NCBI GenBank assembly: GCA_903939555.1
Contig: CAJAHV010000296.1
Location: 1 to 20,306 of the forward strand
Length of the DNA stretch: 20,306 nt
DNA from: an uncultured Alphaproteobacteria bacterium
GTDB lineage: Bacteria; Pseudomonadota; Alphaproteobacteria; Sphingomonadales; Sphingomonadaceae
Direction of reading: 5' to 3'
The position numbers and the translations under genes are program-made. Below, piece by piece: positions 1 to 7,835 of the stretch (position 1 is the first letter of the stretch; the number at the start of each line of letters is the position of its first letter). The notes below the pieces were generated by a model. It was not told where the DNA came from. It made no database searches and saw nothing but the letters and a program-made list of their open reading frames with translations.

Positions 1-494
1 GCGGCGATGCCATCAAGCACTTGCGGTAGCCGGCCCCAGCGGGTGATCTCGGCGAATTTGACAGGATCGAGCGTATCGAGGCTGACATTGATGCGGCGCA
101 CCCCGGCGGCAAACAGATCGTCGGAAAATCGCTCTAGTTGCGAGCCATTGCTGGTCAGCGTCAATTCGTCGAGTGCGCCGCTGTCAAGATGCCGGCCGAG
201 CCGCCTGACCAGATCGATAATGCCGCGCCGCACCAACGGTTCGCCGCCGGTCAGCCGCAGCTTGCGCGTGCCACGACGGATGAAGGCCGAGGCCAGTTCG
301 TCGATCTCCTCAAGGCTGAGCACCTCGGCCTTGGGCAGGAAGGTCATTGCCTCGGGCATGCAATAGACACAGCGGAAGTCGCAACGATCGGTAACCGATA
401 CGCGCAGATAGGTGATCGCCCGGCCAAACGGATCAACCAGCGGTGCCGAAGTCGTTGCCGCCTCGTTGGCTGGAAAAAGCAGGGTGTTGTTCAT
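1..494 (-). CDS. moaA: GTP 3',8-cyclase MoaA, N-terminal part (cut by window edge)
   Basis: Radical SAM enzyme that rearranges GTP in the first step of molybdenum cofactor synthesis in the cytoplasm. The visible 164 residues hold the N-terminal radical SAM half: a DPFGR lead-in, a first strand with YLRVSVTDRC, and the 4Fe-4S cluster motif CDFRCVYCMPE (C-x3-C-x2-C), followed by the LRLTGGEPLVR glycine-rich SAM-binding stretch and the TLTSNG and NVSLDTLD strands typical of MoaA. The C-terminal half, with the second cluster that binds GTP, lies beyond base 1. I chose the ATG at 494-492, which places the DPFGR motif about 20 residues in. No strong ribosome binding site precedes it, and an in-frame stop lies at 527-525. 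It is transcribed away from the EAL gene, with about 150-180 bases between the two starts. Identity is firm because several MoaA-specific motifs are present. Confidence 0.93.
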   Translation of the reverse strand, partial: MNNTLLFPANEAATTSAPLVDPFGRAITYLRVSVTDRCDFRCVYCMPEAMTFLPKAEVLSLEEIDELASAFIRRGTRKLRLTGGEPLVRRGIIDLVRRLGRHLDSGALDELTLTSNGSQLERFSDDLFAAGVRRINVSLDTLDPVKFAEITRWGRLPQVLDGIA

Positions 495-599
495 GGTCGC
501 CGGCAAAGTGGCGATGGTAGCGCACTAAGTCCAGCCAATTGCGCAGGCCCCTGATGGTTTCCTTAGCGCCAATATGCTGGATGGGATGCGTCTGATCGC

Positions 600-628
600 T
601 TCACAGTGCCGCAGATTGCCTGTAGATA
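600..628 (+). promoter_or_regulatory. Possible sigma-70 type promoter for the EAL-FGE unit
   Basis: A TTCACA hexamer at 600-605 (five of six matches to the -35 consensus) is separated by 17 bases from TAGATA at 623-628, a weak -10. It would start transcription near 635, just ahead of the EAL gene. This is a match by eye in a short divergent region shared with moaA, so it is only suggestive. Confidence 0.3.
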
Positions 629-673
629 GAGGATGTTAAAGCTGAACTTGTGACGGCTGGTCAAGGATTGTTG

Positions 674-2440
674 ATGCTGAGGGCCGTGACGGAGCCGGTG
701 TTTATCGTATCGTCGCGCTATGCGGACGAAGTCGCAGCGGTATCGACTGATATCGGTGCTGTTCCGTGCATCGAACGCCGCCCCGAACGCGCGGCCGAAC
801 GTTTCGAGGCAGAGTCGGCGCGGTTAGTCGTCATCGATGCGCGTGGTGCGCTGCCGCAAGGCCTCGCCGCGGCACGGTTGCTTGATGCCGCCGTCAAGAA
901 ACGCCATGGCGCCATGCTGGTGCTGTTGTCGCGAGCCGATGGCATTGCGGCCGTCGCGGCCCATGATGCCGGAGCCACCTCGGTTTTGGTCAGCCCGTTT
1001 GGCAGTGCCACGTTTGGCGATGCGCTGCGGTTGGCAGCGCGCCATGCCGGGCGTTTGTCCGAAGCCGCGGCGGCGTTGCAGGTGGCCGGTGGCGATGCGC
1101 CCGCCAGTCAGCCGCCTCCGGACCGGATGACCGGTCTCGCCACCGGTGATCAGTTGCAGGTGTGGATCACTGCGGCCTTGCAGGGTGCCGACACGGCACC
1201 ACCGGTATTTCTCCTCGCCGTCGGGATCGCACGCTTTTCGCAGATCAACGCCGCCTATGGCCGCGCTGTTGCGGATCGGGTGCTGGCGGCGGTGGCGCAG
1301 CGGTTGGACAGGTCGGTCGGCGCGCGCGCGCCGGGCGGCGATATGGCCGAAAATCGCATGCTGGCGCGGCTGGCAGCGGCTGAATTCGCCGTGGGGGTGA
1401 CCGGGTCGGTGTCGTTGGCGGCAGCACGGCTGCTTGCCGAAACGCTTGCCAACGCTTTTGAAACCCCTTTCCTGATCGACAGCCATGTCATCCACCTGTC
1501 AGCGCGCATCGGCATTGCGATCGGCGATGCCGGGGGGGTGACCAATGCTGCGGCCGTCATACGGCAGGCCAGTTCCGCGCTTTTGCTGGCTCGGGGCGGG
1601 GAGGCGGGCACGATCGAGATTTTCAAGCGCGATCCGGCAGGCGACCCGCTTACCAGGCTCGCCGATCTGGAATCGGATCTGCACCGTGCTATCGAAGGCG
1701 ACAATATCGCCATTCTGTTCCAGCCTCAAATGGCATTGGGCAGTGGCCAGATCATTGGGGTGGAGGCGCTGGTGCGTTGGGAACATCCGACGCTGGGGTT
1801 GCTGTCGGCTGAAACCTTGCTGGGCACAGCGGCGACAGCCGAACTGGCAATCAAGCTGGGGCGGCATATCCGCAGCCGAGCGATGCGCGAGGCCGTCGGC
1901 TGGGTGGGCCCTGCGTCCCGGCTGCGACTGTCGGTCAATGTCACTGCCGCCGATCTTGCCGACCCCGGTTTTGCCAACGCGCTGGAGGCGGCGCGAGTTG
2001 CGGCGCGCCTACCCCGCAACCGGTTGACGCTCGAGGTGACCGAAGGTGCCCTCATCACCGACATTTATGGTGCTGTCGAACTGCTCGTCGGGTTGCGAGC
2101 CGATGGTATCAAGATCGCGCTCGATGATTTTGGCACAGGCTACTCTTCGCTGGCGTGGATGGCCCGGTTGCCGATCGATGTCATCAAACTCGACCGCAGT
2201 TTCACCCTGGGCTTGACCGGATCCCCGCGTGAACGTGTCGTGGTTGAAACCATGGTCCGCCTGTCGAAACAGCTTGGCATGACGGTCATTGCCGAAGGGG
2301 TAGAGGATGATGTCCAACTCGAAGCGGCGCGACTGGCGGGCTGTGATGCCGTTCAGGGCTTTCGCGTCGCAGCACCGATGGCAGCGGAGCCGATACAAAA
2401 TTTTTGCGACCAATGGCAGCGTCGGAGCGGCGACGAATGA
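674..2440 (+). CDS. Receiver-like / degenerate GGDEF / EAL c-di-GMP phosphodiesterase
   Basis: Probable cytoplasmic phosphodiesterase that hydrolyses the second messenger c-di-GMP. With the ATG at 674 it has 588 residues. Residues about 1-120 resemble a response-regulator receiver fold: a VVIDARG strand could carry the phospho-acceptor aspartate, but the usual KPF is SPF, so phosphorylation is doubtful. Residues about 125-300 are a GGDEF domain whose signature is AAAEF (234-238), so diguanylate cyclase activity should be lost. Residues about 315-565 are a full EAL domain with GVEALVRW (Glu364), SVNVT, LEVTE, DDFGTG (Asp484-Asp485), IKLDRSF and IAEGVE, all the metal and catalytic positions I can check. 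There are no membrane segments. The reading frame also allows a GTG start at 650, but AAGGA at 663-667 is well spaced for ATG 674. Its stop overlaps the start of the FGE gene, so the two are probably co-translated. Confidence 0.9.
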   Translation: MLRAVTEPVFIVSSRYADEVAAVSTDIGAVPCIERRPERAAERFEAESARLVVIDARGALPQGLAAARLLDAAVKKRHGAMLVLLSRADGIAAVAAHDAGATSVLVSPFGSATFGDALRLAARHAGRLSEAAAALQVAGGDAPASQPPPDRMTGLATGDQLQVWITAALQGADTAPPVFLLAVGIARFSQINAAYGRAVADRVLAAVAQRLDRSVGARAPGGDMAENRMLARLAAAEFAVGVTGSVSLAAARLLAETLANAFETPFLIDSHVIHLSARIGIAIGDAGGVTNAAAVIRQASSALLLARGGEAGTIEIFKRDPAGDPLTRLADLESDLHRAIEGDNIAILFQPQMALGSGQIIGVEALVRWEHPTLGLLSAETLLGTAATAELAIKLGRHIRSRAMREAVGWVGPASRLRLSVNVTAADLADPGFANALEAARVAARLPRNRLTLEVTEGALITDIYGAVELLVGLRADGIKIALDDFGTGYSSLAWMARLPIDVIKLDRSFTLGLTGSPRERVVVETMVRLSKQLGMTVIAEGVEDDVQLEAARLAGCDAVQGFRVAAPMAAEPIQNFCDQWQRRSGDE

Positions 2441-3369
2441 CGGCTGAACTCATGGGCATGGTCGCCATTCCGGGCGGGCGTTTTCGAATGGGCAGCGATA
2501 CTGGCTATGCCGAGGAGGCCCCGACTCATCTGGTCGAAATCGATGGCTTTCACATCGATACGCGGGCGGTGACAAATGCGCAGTTCGCAAATTTTGTGGC
2601 CGCGACCGGCCATGTCACGCTGGCGGAAATCGTGCCTGATGCCGCCAATTACCCCGGTGCCCGGCCCGAAATGCTGTTTGCCGGCAGCCTGGTCTTTGCG
2701 CGCACGCGCGGGCCCGTCGATACCCGCGACTGGTCGCAATGGTGGCGATTGCAGCCCGGTGCCAATTGGCGGCACCCTTATGGCCCGACGTCGTCGCTCG
2801 CCGAACTCGACGATCATCCCGTCGTTCATGTCGCTTATGAGGATGCGCTGGCCTACGCTCGCTGGGCTGGCAAGGATTTGCCGACCGAAGCCGAATTCGA
2901 ATATGCGGCGCGCGGCGGGCTTGACGGTGCCACCTATGCTTGGGGCGAGGTGTTTCGTCCGGGCGGCAAGCACATGGCCAACACATGGCAGGGCAAATTT
3001 CCCCATCACAACAGCCGGGAGGATGGCTGGGAAGCGACGGCGCCAGTGGCCAGTTACCCGCCCAACGGCTTTGGGCTCTACGACATGATCGGCAATGTCT
3101 GGGAATGGACGCAGGACTGGTTCCAGCCACGCCACACCGCCGCCGCCTCTGACGACGACGGCAAGGCATGCTGCATACCAAAAAACCCGCGCGGGCCGGT
3201 AACGGGCACGCTGGATCCGGCGGCACCGATCCCGCAAAAAGTGCTCAAAGGTGGCAGTTTCCTGTGTGCGCCAAGTTACTGCCAGCGTTATCGCCCGGCG
3301 GCGCGCCATGCCGAATCGATCGACACATCTACGTGTCACATCGGCTTTCGTTGCGTGGTGCGGGCCTGA
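2437..3369 (+). CDS. Formylglycine-generating enzyme family protein (FGE/SUMF1 type)
   Basis: Homologue of the copper-dependent oxidase that converts a cysteine in type I sulfatases to catalytic formylglycine. It has 310 residues, the size of a single FGE-sulfatase domain. The start MVAIPGGRFRMGSD, the middle stretch LPTEAEFEYAARGG, and GLYDMIGNVWEWTQDW are family hallmarks. Near the C-terminus GGSFLCAPSYCQRYR carries the C-x4-C pair (Cys277 and Cys282) that binds copper and acts in catalysis in true FGEs. Many relatives lack these cysteines, so this copy looks like an active FGE. I see no signal peptide. I chose ATG 2437, which overlaps the EAL stop as ATGA and has GGAG about nine bases upstream; TTG 2404 and ATG 2413 are in frame further up but lie inside the EAL gene. 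No sulfatase gene is in the window, so its target, if any, must be elsewhere. Confidence 0.93.
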   Translation: MTAELMGMVAIPGGRFRMGSDTGYAEEAPTHLVEIDGFHIDTRAVTNAQFANFVAATGHVTLAEIVPDAANYPGARPEMLFAGSLVFARTRGPVDTRDWSQWWRLQPGANWRHPYGPTSSLAELDDHPVVHVAYEDALAYARWAGKDLPTEAEFEYAARGGLDGATYAWGEVFRPGGKHMANTWQGKFPHHNSREDGWEATAPVASYPPNGFGLYDMIGNVWEWTQDWFQPRHTAAASDDDGKACCIPKNPRGPVTGTLDPAAPIPQKVLKGGSFLCAPSYCQRYRPAARHAESIDTSTCHIGFRCVVRA

Positions 3370-3370
3370 T

Positions 3371-5284
3371 CTATTTTAGCAATGTCTGTTGCCAGAAGGT
3401 CAGCGTCGCCAGAAATTCATAGTCACGGTTTTCCTTTTTGCGATAGCCATGCCCTTCGTTGGCGGCCAGGATGTGCCATGCCCGCCCGCCATTGTTGCGC
3501 ACGGCATCGACCATCTGGCCGGCTTCTGACGCCGGCACGCGCGGATCGTTGCCGCCGGTGACGACCATCAGCGGGATCTTCAATTCGCTGGCGCGTGTCA
3601 GCGGCGAAATTTCGGTCAGCTTGAGGCGCTGGCCGAGGTTGCGCTCGTCACCATATTCGACGCGGCGCAGGTCGCGCCGGTAGCCTTGGGTGTTTTCAAG
3701 GAAGGTAACAAAATTGGAGATGGCGACGATGCATACCCCGCTGCGCAGCCGGTCGCCAAAGCGGATGGCAGCAGCATAGCACATATAGCCACCATAGCTG
3801 CCGCCCGTCACTGCGATGCGCGACGCATCGATCTCGGGGCGGGCAGCCAAGCTGTCGAGCAGGGCGCCGATGTCCTTCACGGAATCCTCGCGCTTGTAGG
3901 GGCCATTGTCGAGCGCGACGAAGCGCTTGCCGTAGCCGGTCGAGCCGCGGACGTTGGGGTGGAAGACGGCGATGCCGAGTTCGTTGACAAGGTAATTATC
4001 GGTGCCGAGGTAGCCCGGCTGGGACTGGCCTTCGGGGCCGCCATGGATATCGATGATGAGCGGGCGCTTGCCGGGAAATTTTGCCGGGTCGGGCCGGGTC
4101 AGGAAGCCCGACACCAGCAGCCCGTCGAAGGATTTGACCGTGACGAGTTCGGCCTCGCGGTTGCGTGCTGCGTCGAGCCCGCCTGTCTCGGAGAACGTCC
4201 AGCGTGTCGCGGCAAGTGTCGCCGGGTTCACGCTCCACGCATCGGAGGGCGATGTCGCGCTCGTCATCGAAAAACCGATGTCGCCCCAGGGCGCGATTTC
4301 CAGCCCGCCGACGATGCCGGTCGGCAGTTTGGGCTGGCCGGTGATCGCGCCGGTTTTCGGATCGATCAGGTACAGCTTGCTGATCCCGGCTTCGTTGCGG
4401 ATAATGGCGATGAAACTGCCATCCTCGGCTATGTCGAATTCGTCGACATCCCATTGCGCCGGGCCAGTGACGAGCTGCTTGAAGCCGTCCTTCGCGTTGA
4501 TTGTTCCCAGGCGCTGGAAATCATTGCCGACATCGGCGGTGACAAAGATCGTGCCATCGGGGGCATATTTGGCGCCATTGTAGCGGGCATTGGGGCCGGG
4601 GCGGTTGAGCCGGGTCAGGATGCCGGTGGCAAGATCGATGCTGTAGAGATCAGATTTTTCGACCGATTGGCCCTGGCTGACGATTGCCGATCTGCCATCG
4701 GGCGAAAAATCCTCGAAGCGCCAGCCGCCGCCCTTGAGTTCGACCAGTTTGCGATCGGATGTCGGGTCGGCCGGGTCGATCAGGTACAGGTCGCTGTCGG
4801 TGCCGTTGCGCCGCGACGAGCTGTAGCCGATGGTCTTGCCGTCCTTTGACCAGACCGCGCCCGTGTTGCGGCTCTTGCCATCGGTAAGCAGGCGCAGTTG
4901 GCCGTCGGCAAGGGTGTAGAGTTGGAAGAACTCATTACCGCCGATATCCTTGCCAACGAGCAGCGTCTTGCCGTCGGGCGCATAACTGCCGCCGGGCACC
5001 GGCTCGGCTTCGAAACTGATCTGCGTGCGCGCACCGCCGGGCATCGCGAGCTTGTGCAACTGCTGGGCATTGCCGAAACGGGTGGTGACCAGCATGCCGC
5101 GCGTTACCGGATCCCACGCCTGGAACGTGGCAAAGCGGTTTTCCAGATAGGGGCGAACGGCATCGGCAAGGCTAGTCGGGATGGCAGGAACGCCATCGGC
5201 GGTAATGGCGGCGGGGATGGGGACCGATTGCGCCCCGGCCGGGGTGACAGAGGCGAGCAGCAGGGCAAGCAGGGCAGGGCGCAT
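3371..5284 (-). CDS. Secreted S9 family prolyl-oligopeptidase-like serine peptidase
   Basis: Probable periplasmic peptidase (637 residues) of the S9 alpha/beta-hydrolase family, which cleaves short peptides, often after proline or as dipeptidyl/acylaminoacyl peptidases. A signal peptide (MRPALLALLLASVTPAGAQS, likely cut after AGA-Q or nearby) leads into about 360 residues of beta-propeller repeats with PDGK, SKDGK and SPDGRS blade motifs, similar to WD40-like and TolB-type propellers. The C-terminal hydrolase domain holds the nucleophile in GGSYGGY (Ser496), the acid in GGNDPRVP (Asp580) and the base in NEGHGY (His612), so the triad is complete. The frame stays open 31 codons upstream, but ATG 5284 begins the signal peptide and has GAGG six bases before it. 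It converges on the FGE gene with a single base between stops, and no terminator hairpin is evident there. Substrate is not predictable. Confidence 0.93.
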   Translation of the reverse strand: MRPALLALLLASVTPAGAQSVPIPAAITADGVPAIPTSLADAVRPYLENRFATFQAWDPVTRGMLVTTRFGNAQQLHKLAMPGGARTQISFEAEPVPGGSYAPDGKTLLVGKDIGGNEFFQLYTLADGQLRLLTDGKSRNTGAVWSKDGKTIGYSSSRRNGTDSDLYLIDPADPTSDRKLVELKGGGWRFEDFSPDGRSAIVSQGQSVEKSDLYSIDLATGILTRLNRPGPNARYNGAKYAPDGTIFVTADVGNDFQRLGTINAKDGFKQLVTGPAQWDVDEFDIAEDGSFIAIIRNEAGISKLYLIDPKTGAITGQPKLPTGIVGGLEIAPWGDIGFSMTSATSPSDAWSVNPATLAATRWTFSETGGLDAARNREAELVTVKSFDGLLVSGFLTRPDPAKFPGKRPLIIDIHGGPEGQSQPGYLGTDNYLVNELGIAVFHPNVRGSTGYGKRFVALDNGPYKREDSVKDIGALLDSLAARPEIDASRIAVTGGSYGGYMCYAAAIRFGDRLRSGVCIVAISNFVTFLENTQGYRRDLRRVEYGDERNLGQRLKLTEISPLTRASELKIPLMVVTGGNDPRVPASEAGQMVDAVRNNGGRAWHILAANEGHGYRKKENRDYEFLATLTFWQQTLLK

Positions 5285-5381
5285 CGGAACCTCATGAAAT
5301 CGTGTGGCCCGATGTTGTAGCGGCAGCGCCGTGCGCCGCAAAGCCGGGTGGCAGAGATCAGTGATTGCGCTCAACATTACA

Positions 5382-5387
5382 TATAGT
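5382..5387 (+). promoter_or_regulatory. Possible -10 element for the SulP-carbonic anhydrase pair
   Basis: TATAGT (five of six matches to TATAAT) stands in an AT-rich patch, 5376-5392, inside the 141-base divergent region between the S9 peptidase and SulP genes. I find no convincing -35 at 16-18 bases upstream, so an activator-dependent or coincidental element is possible. Confidence 0.3.
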
Positions 5388-5425
5388 TTAGAAAGGCCAT
5401 TCTTTCACACGTCAGAAGGGTAGTG

Positions 5426-7036
5426 ATGTCGGAACAGAACAGCAGCAGCGACAGGGTCGTTGCGTCATCGGGATTCTTTGCCAGCTGGCGCTCCGACCTG
5501 CCGGCCTCGATTGTGGTGGCGCTGGTCGCCTTGCCGTTGTGCTTGGGTGTAGCGCTGGCATCGGGGGCGCCGCTGTTCGCTGGGCTGATTGCCGGGATCG
5601 TCGGCGGCATCGTCGTCGGCGCGGTCAGCCGGTCGCCGCTTTCGGTCAGCGGACCGGCGGCAGGCCTTACCGCCATCGTCTTCGCTGCCATTGAAAAACT
5701 GCCGAGTTATGACGCGTTTCTGCTGGCCGTCTGCCTGGCTGGCGCCATCCAGATCGGCTTTTCGCTCACCAAGGGCGGTGTGCTCGCCGAATTCGTGCCG
5801 TCATCGGTCATCACGGGCATGCTCGCCGCCATTGGCCTGATCCTAATCCTCAAGCAATTGCCGCACGCAGTTGGCTATGATCGCGATCCGGAAGGTGATT
5901 TCAGCTTTTGGCAACCCGATGGTGGCAACACGCTGTCAGCGCTGGTCAACTTGTTGCGCAACGATATTCTCTGGGGGGCGGCGCTTATCGCGGTCATCAG
6001 CTTGGCGTTCCTGTTCTGGTGGGACAAGGCGCGACCCAAAGAGGGCCCGTTGCGACTGCTGCCCGGGCCGCTGGTGGTAGTCGCCTTCGGTATCGGCGCG
6101 AATTCGCTGTTCCATGCGGTGGCGCCGGCACTGGAAGTGACCAAGTCGCACCTCGTCAACGTGCCGGTCTCTGCCTCGCCGATGGCGTTTTTCGCGCTGT
6201 TCCGCCTGCCTGATTTCACCGCTGTTTCCAATAGCACTGTCTGGACGGTGGCGCTGACCCTGGCGATCGTCGCGAGCCTTGAATCGCTTCTCAGCGTCAA
6301 GGCAGTCGACGAGCTCGATCCCAAGCGCCGGCTGACCGACAAGAACCGCGAATTGCTGGCGCAGGGTGCCGGCAACCTGGTGTCGGGGTTGCTTGGCGGG
6401 ATCCCGGTGACATCGGTGATCGTGCGCAGTTCTGCCAATGTCGAAACCGGTGCCGATTCCCGGCTGTCTACGATCATGCACGGCGCCTGGATGCTGTTGA
6501 GCATCGCGTTCATTCCTTTCGTGCTCAACCTCATCCCGCTTTCGGCGCTCGCCGCAGTACTGATCGCTACTGGCTACAAGCTTGCCAAGCCCAAACTGTT
6601 CATCGAACGCTGGGGCCAGGGCATGACGCAGTTCATTCCCTTTGTCGTCACAGTGGTCGCCATCCTGCTCAGCGACCTGCTCATCGGCATCATGATCGGG
6701 CTTCTCGTCGGCTTGTCCTTCGTCATCTGGCGCAGCCTTGCCGATGTCATCACCTATGTCGAAACGGCTGAATCGGTAATGGTGCGGGCAAGGCGCAACC
6801 TGTATTTTATCCACAAGCCGCAGTTGCAGGCGGCGCTGGCCAGAGTGCCCGACAATCATACGGTACTGATAGACTTGTCTGGCACAAATTATGTCGATCT
6901 CGACAACATCGACATCATCAACGCCTTTGTCAAAAGCGCCCCATATCGCAACCTGCGGGTCGTGGTGAAGGGTGATGCGCGCGGCAAGCTGGCCCCGTTG
7001 ATTTTCGCACCGCTTACCCGCGCCCGCGCTACCTAA
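5426..7036 (+). CDS. SulP family inorganic anion transporter with C-terminal STAS-like domain (bicarbonate/sulfate type)
   Basis: Inner-membrane anion permease of the SulP/SLC26 family, 536 residues. The N-terminus has the family's opening, DLPASIVVALVALPLCLGVALASG, then the TM3 signature LSVSGPAAGLTAIV, followed by many hydrophobic spans up to about residue 445. TM10-region residues (GGIPVTSVIVRSSANV) are also typical. The last 90 residues form a short STAS-like domain with VLIDLSGTNYVDLDNIDII. Because a beta-carbonic anhydrase follows ten bases downstream, bicarbonate (or a bicarbonate-coupled exchange) is the most likely substrate; this is inference from context, since SulP proteins also carry sulfate and other anions. 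I chose ATG 5426, with GAAGGG five bases upstream; a GTG at 5423 is directly before it. It is divergent from the S9 peptidase gene. The family is certain, the substrate is not. Confidence 0.94.
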   Translation: MSEQNSSSDRVVASSGFFASWRSDLPASIVVALVALPLCLGVALASGAPLFAGLIAGIVGGIVVGAVSRSPLSVSGPAAGLTAIVFAAIEKLPSYDAFLLAVCLAGAIQIGFSLTKGGVLAEFVPSSVITGMLAAIGLILILKQLPHAVGYDRDPEGDFSFWQPDGGNTLSALVNLLRNDILWGAALIAVISLAFLFWWDKARPKEGPLRLLPGPLVVVAFGIGANSLFHAVAPALEVTKSHLVNVPVSASPMAFFALFRLPDFTAVSNSTVWTVALTLAIVASLESLLSVKAVDELDPKRRLTDKNRELLAQGAGNLVSGLLGGIPVTSVIVRSSANVETGADSRLSTIMHGAWMLLSIAFIPFVLNLIPLSALAAVLIATGYKLAKPKLFIERWGQGMTQFIPFVVTVVAILLSDLLIGIMIGLLVGLSFVIWRSLADVITYVETAESVMVRARRNLYFIHKPQLQAALARVPDNHTVLIDLSGTNYVDLDNIDIINAFVKSAPYRNLRVVVKGDARGKLAPLIFAPLTRARAT

Positions 7037-7040
7037 GGAG
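7035..7040 (+). promoter_or_regulatory. Ribosome binding site AAGGAG overlapping the SulP stop codon
   Basis: A near-perfect Shine-Dalgarno AAGGAG shares its first two bases with the TAA stop (7034-7036) of the SulP gene and lies six bases ahead of the carbonic anhydrase ATG at 7047. A terminating ribosome on SulP would be over this site, so translation of the two genes is likely coupled. Confidence 0.75.
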
Positions 7041-7046
7041 CATGCC

Positions 7047-7688
7047 ATGCATGAAGTGACCCAATTAATGCTCCACAACCGCGCCTGGGCGGCGGAGCAA
7101 CTTGTCGAGGACCCGGATTTCTTTTCGCGCCATGTCGCCGACCAGAAACCGGTGTTCCTGTGGATCGGCTGTTCCGACAGCCGGGTAGCGCCCGACCAGT
7201 TCACCCAGGCGCTGCCCGGCGGGCTGTTCATCCACCGCAACATCGCCAATCTGGTGCAGCCCGAGGACGGCAACCTGATGGCGGTGATCGATTTCGCCAT
7301 CGGTGTGCTGATGATCGACCGCATCGTTGTCTGCGGACATTACGGCTGTGGCGGTATCAAGGCGGCACTGGCCGGGACGCCGACCACAGGGCCGTTGGGG
7401 GAATGGCTGGGCCATGCCCGCGATGTGTATCGTGACCATGAAGATGAAGTGAACGCCCAGCCCGATGAGGATAGCCGGACCAACCGGTTGGTCGAATGCA
7501 ATGTCCGCGACCAGTTGCTCCATGTGGCCGGAACAGCGCCGGTGAAGGCAGCCTGGGCGGCAGGGCGTGATCTGCAACTGCATGGCTGGGTCTATGATAT
7601 TCGCGACGGGCTGCTGAAGTCGCTGCTCGATATCGACCGCAACACGGTGCTGGCGGGAGTGGGTGCGCCGCAGCGGGTGCTTGTCTAG
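7047..7688 (+). CDS. Beta-class carbonic anhydrase
   Basis: Zinc enzyme interconverting CO2 and bicarbonate, cytoplasmic, 213 residues, the usual size for the class. The zinc ligands and the Asp-Arg dyad are all present: IGCSDSR gives Cys42, Asp44 and Arg46, and CGHYGCGG gives His98 and Cys101. These fall at the same residue numbers I know for E. coli Can, which supports both the start codon and a Can-like (plant-type beta) enzyme. Further matches are LFIHRNIANLV and the C-terminal LHGWVYDIRDGLLKSL. It is the second gene of a unit with the SulP transporter, ten bases apart with overlapping stop and ribosome binding site. The likely joint role is to supply or balance bicarbonate for carboxylases and pH control. 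A weak hairpin follows the stop. No key residue is missing. Confidence 0.96.
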   Translation: MHEVTQLMLHNRAWAAEQLVEDPDFFSRHVADQKPVFLWIGCSDSRVAPDQFTQALPGGLFIHRNIANLVQPEDGNLMAVIDFAIGVLMIDRIVVCGHYGCGGIKAALAGTPTTGPLGEWLGHARDVYRDHEDEVNAQPDEDSRTNRLVECNVRDQLLHVAGTAPVKAAWAAGRDLQLHGWVYDIRDGLLKSLLDIDRNTVLAGVGAPQRVLV

Positions 7689-7697
7689 GCGCCGTTG

Positions 7698-7712
7698 GCC
7701 GGCCTGGCCGGC
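7698..7712 (+). terminator. Weak hairpin after the carbonic anhydrase gene
   Basis: GCCGGC, a CTG loop and GCCGGC form a 6-bp stem ten bases past the stop, followed by GGGTTCTTTA. The T-run is short and interrupted, so this is at best a weak intrinsic terminator. Confidence 0.25.
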
Positions 7713-7835
7713 GGGTTCTTTATCGGCAAAGCGCCGCGTGGGTTGGTTCCGGCGAGGTTGGTTTATTGATGAAGGTTGCGTTGCCGGACGACTGGCCGCT
7801 AAACGGCTGCGACCAAAAAGTCCCGAGGAAGTCCG

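Noticed and set aside
495..649. Possible molybdenum cofactor riboswitch ahead of moaA
   Set aside because: The leader is short and I could not draw a convincing conserved multi-stem structure by eye; a covariance-model search would settle it.
2353..3339. 328-residue minus-strand frame over the FGE gene
   Set aside because: Antisense to a clear FGE homologue with the C-x4-C pair; composition is typical of a shadow frame.
3686..4849. 387-residue open frame on the plus strand antisense to the S9 peptidase gene
   Set aside because: It lies fully inside a conserved S9 gene with complete catalytic triad; long antisense frames arise from GC-rich third positions. No recognisable domain.
5936..7324. 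462-residue minus-strand frame across the SulP and carbonic anhydrase genes
   Set aside because: Spans two well-supported genes in antisense, is rich in Arg, His, Gln and Asp, and shows no domain.
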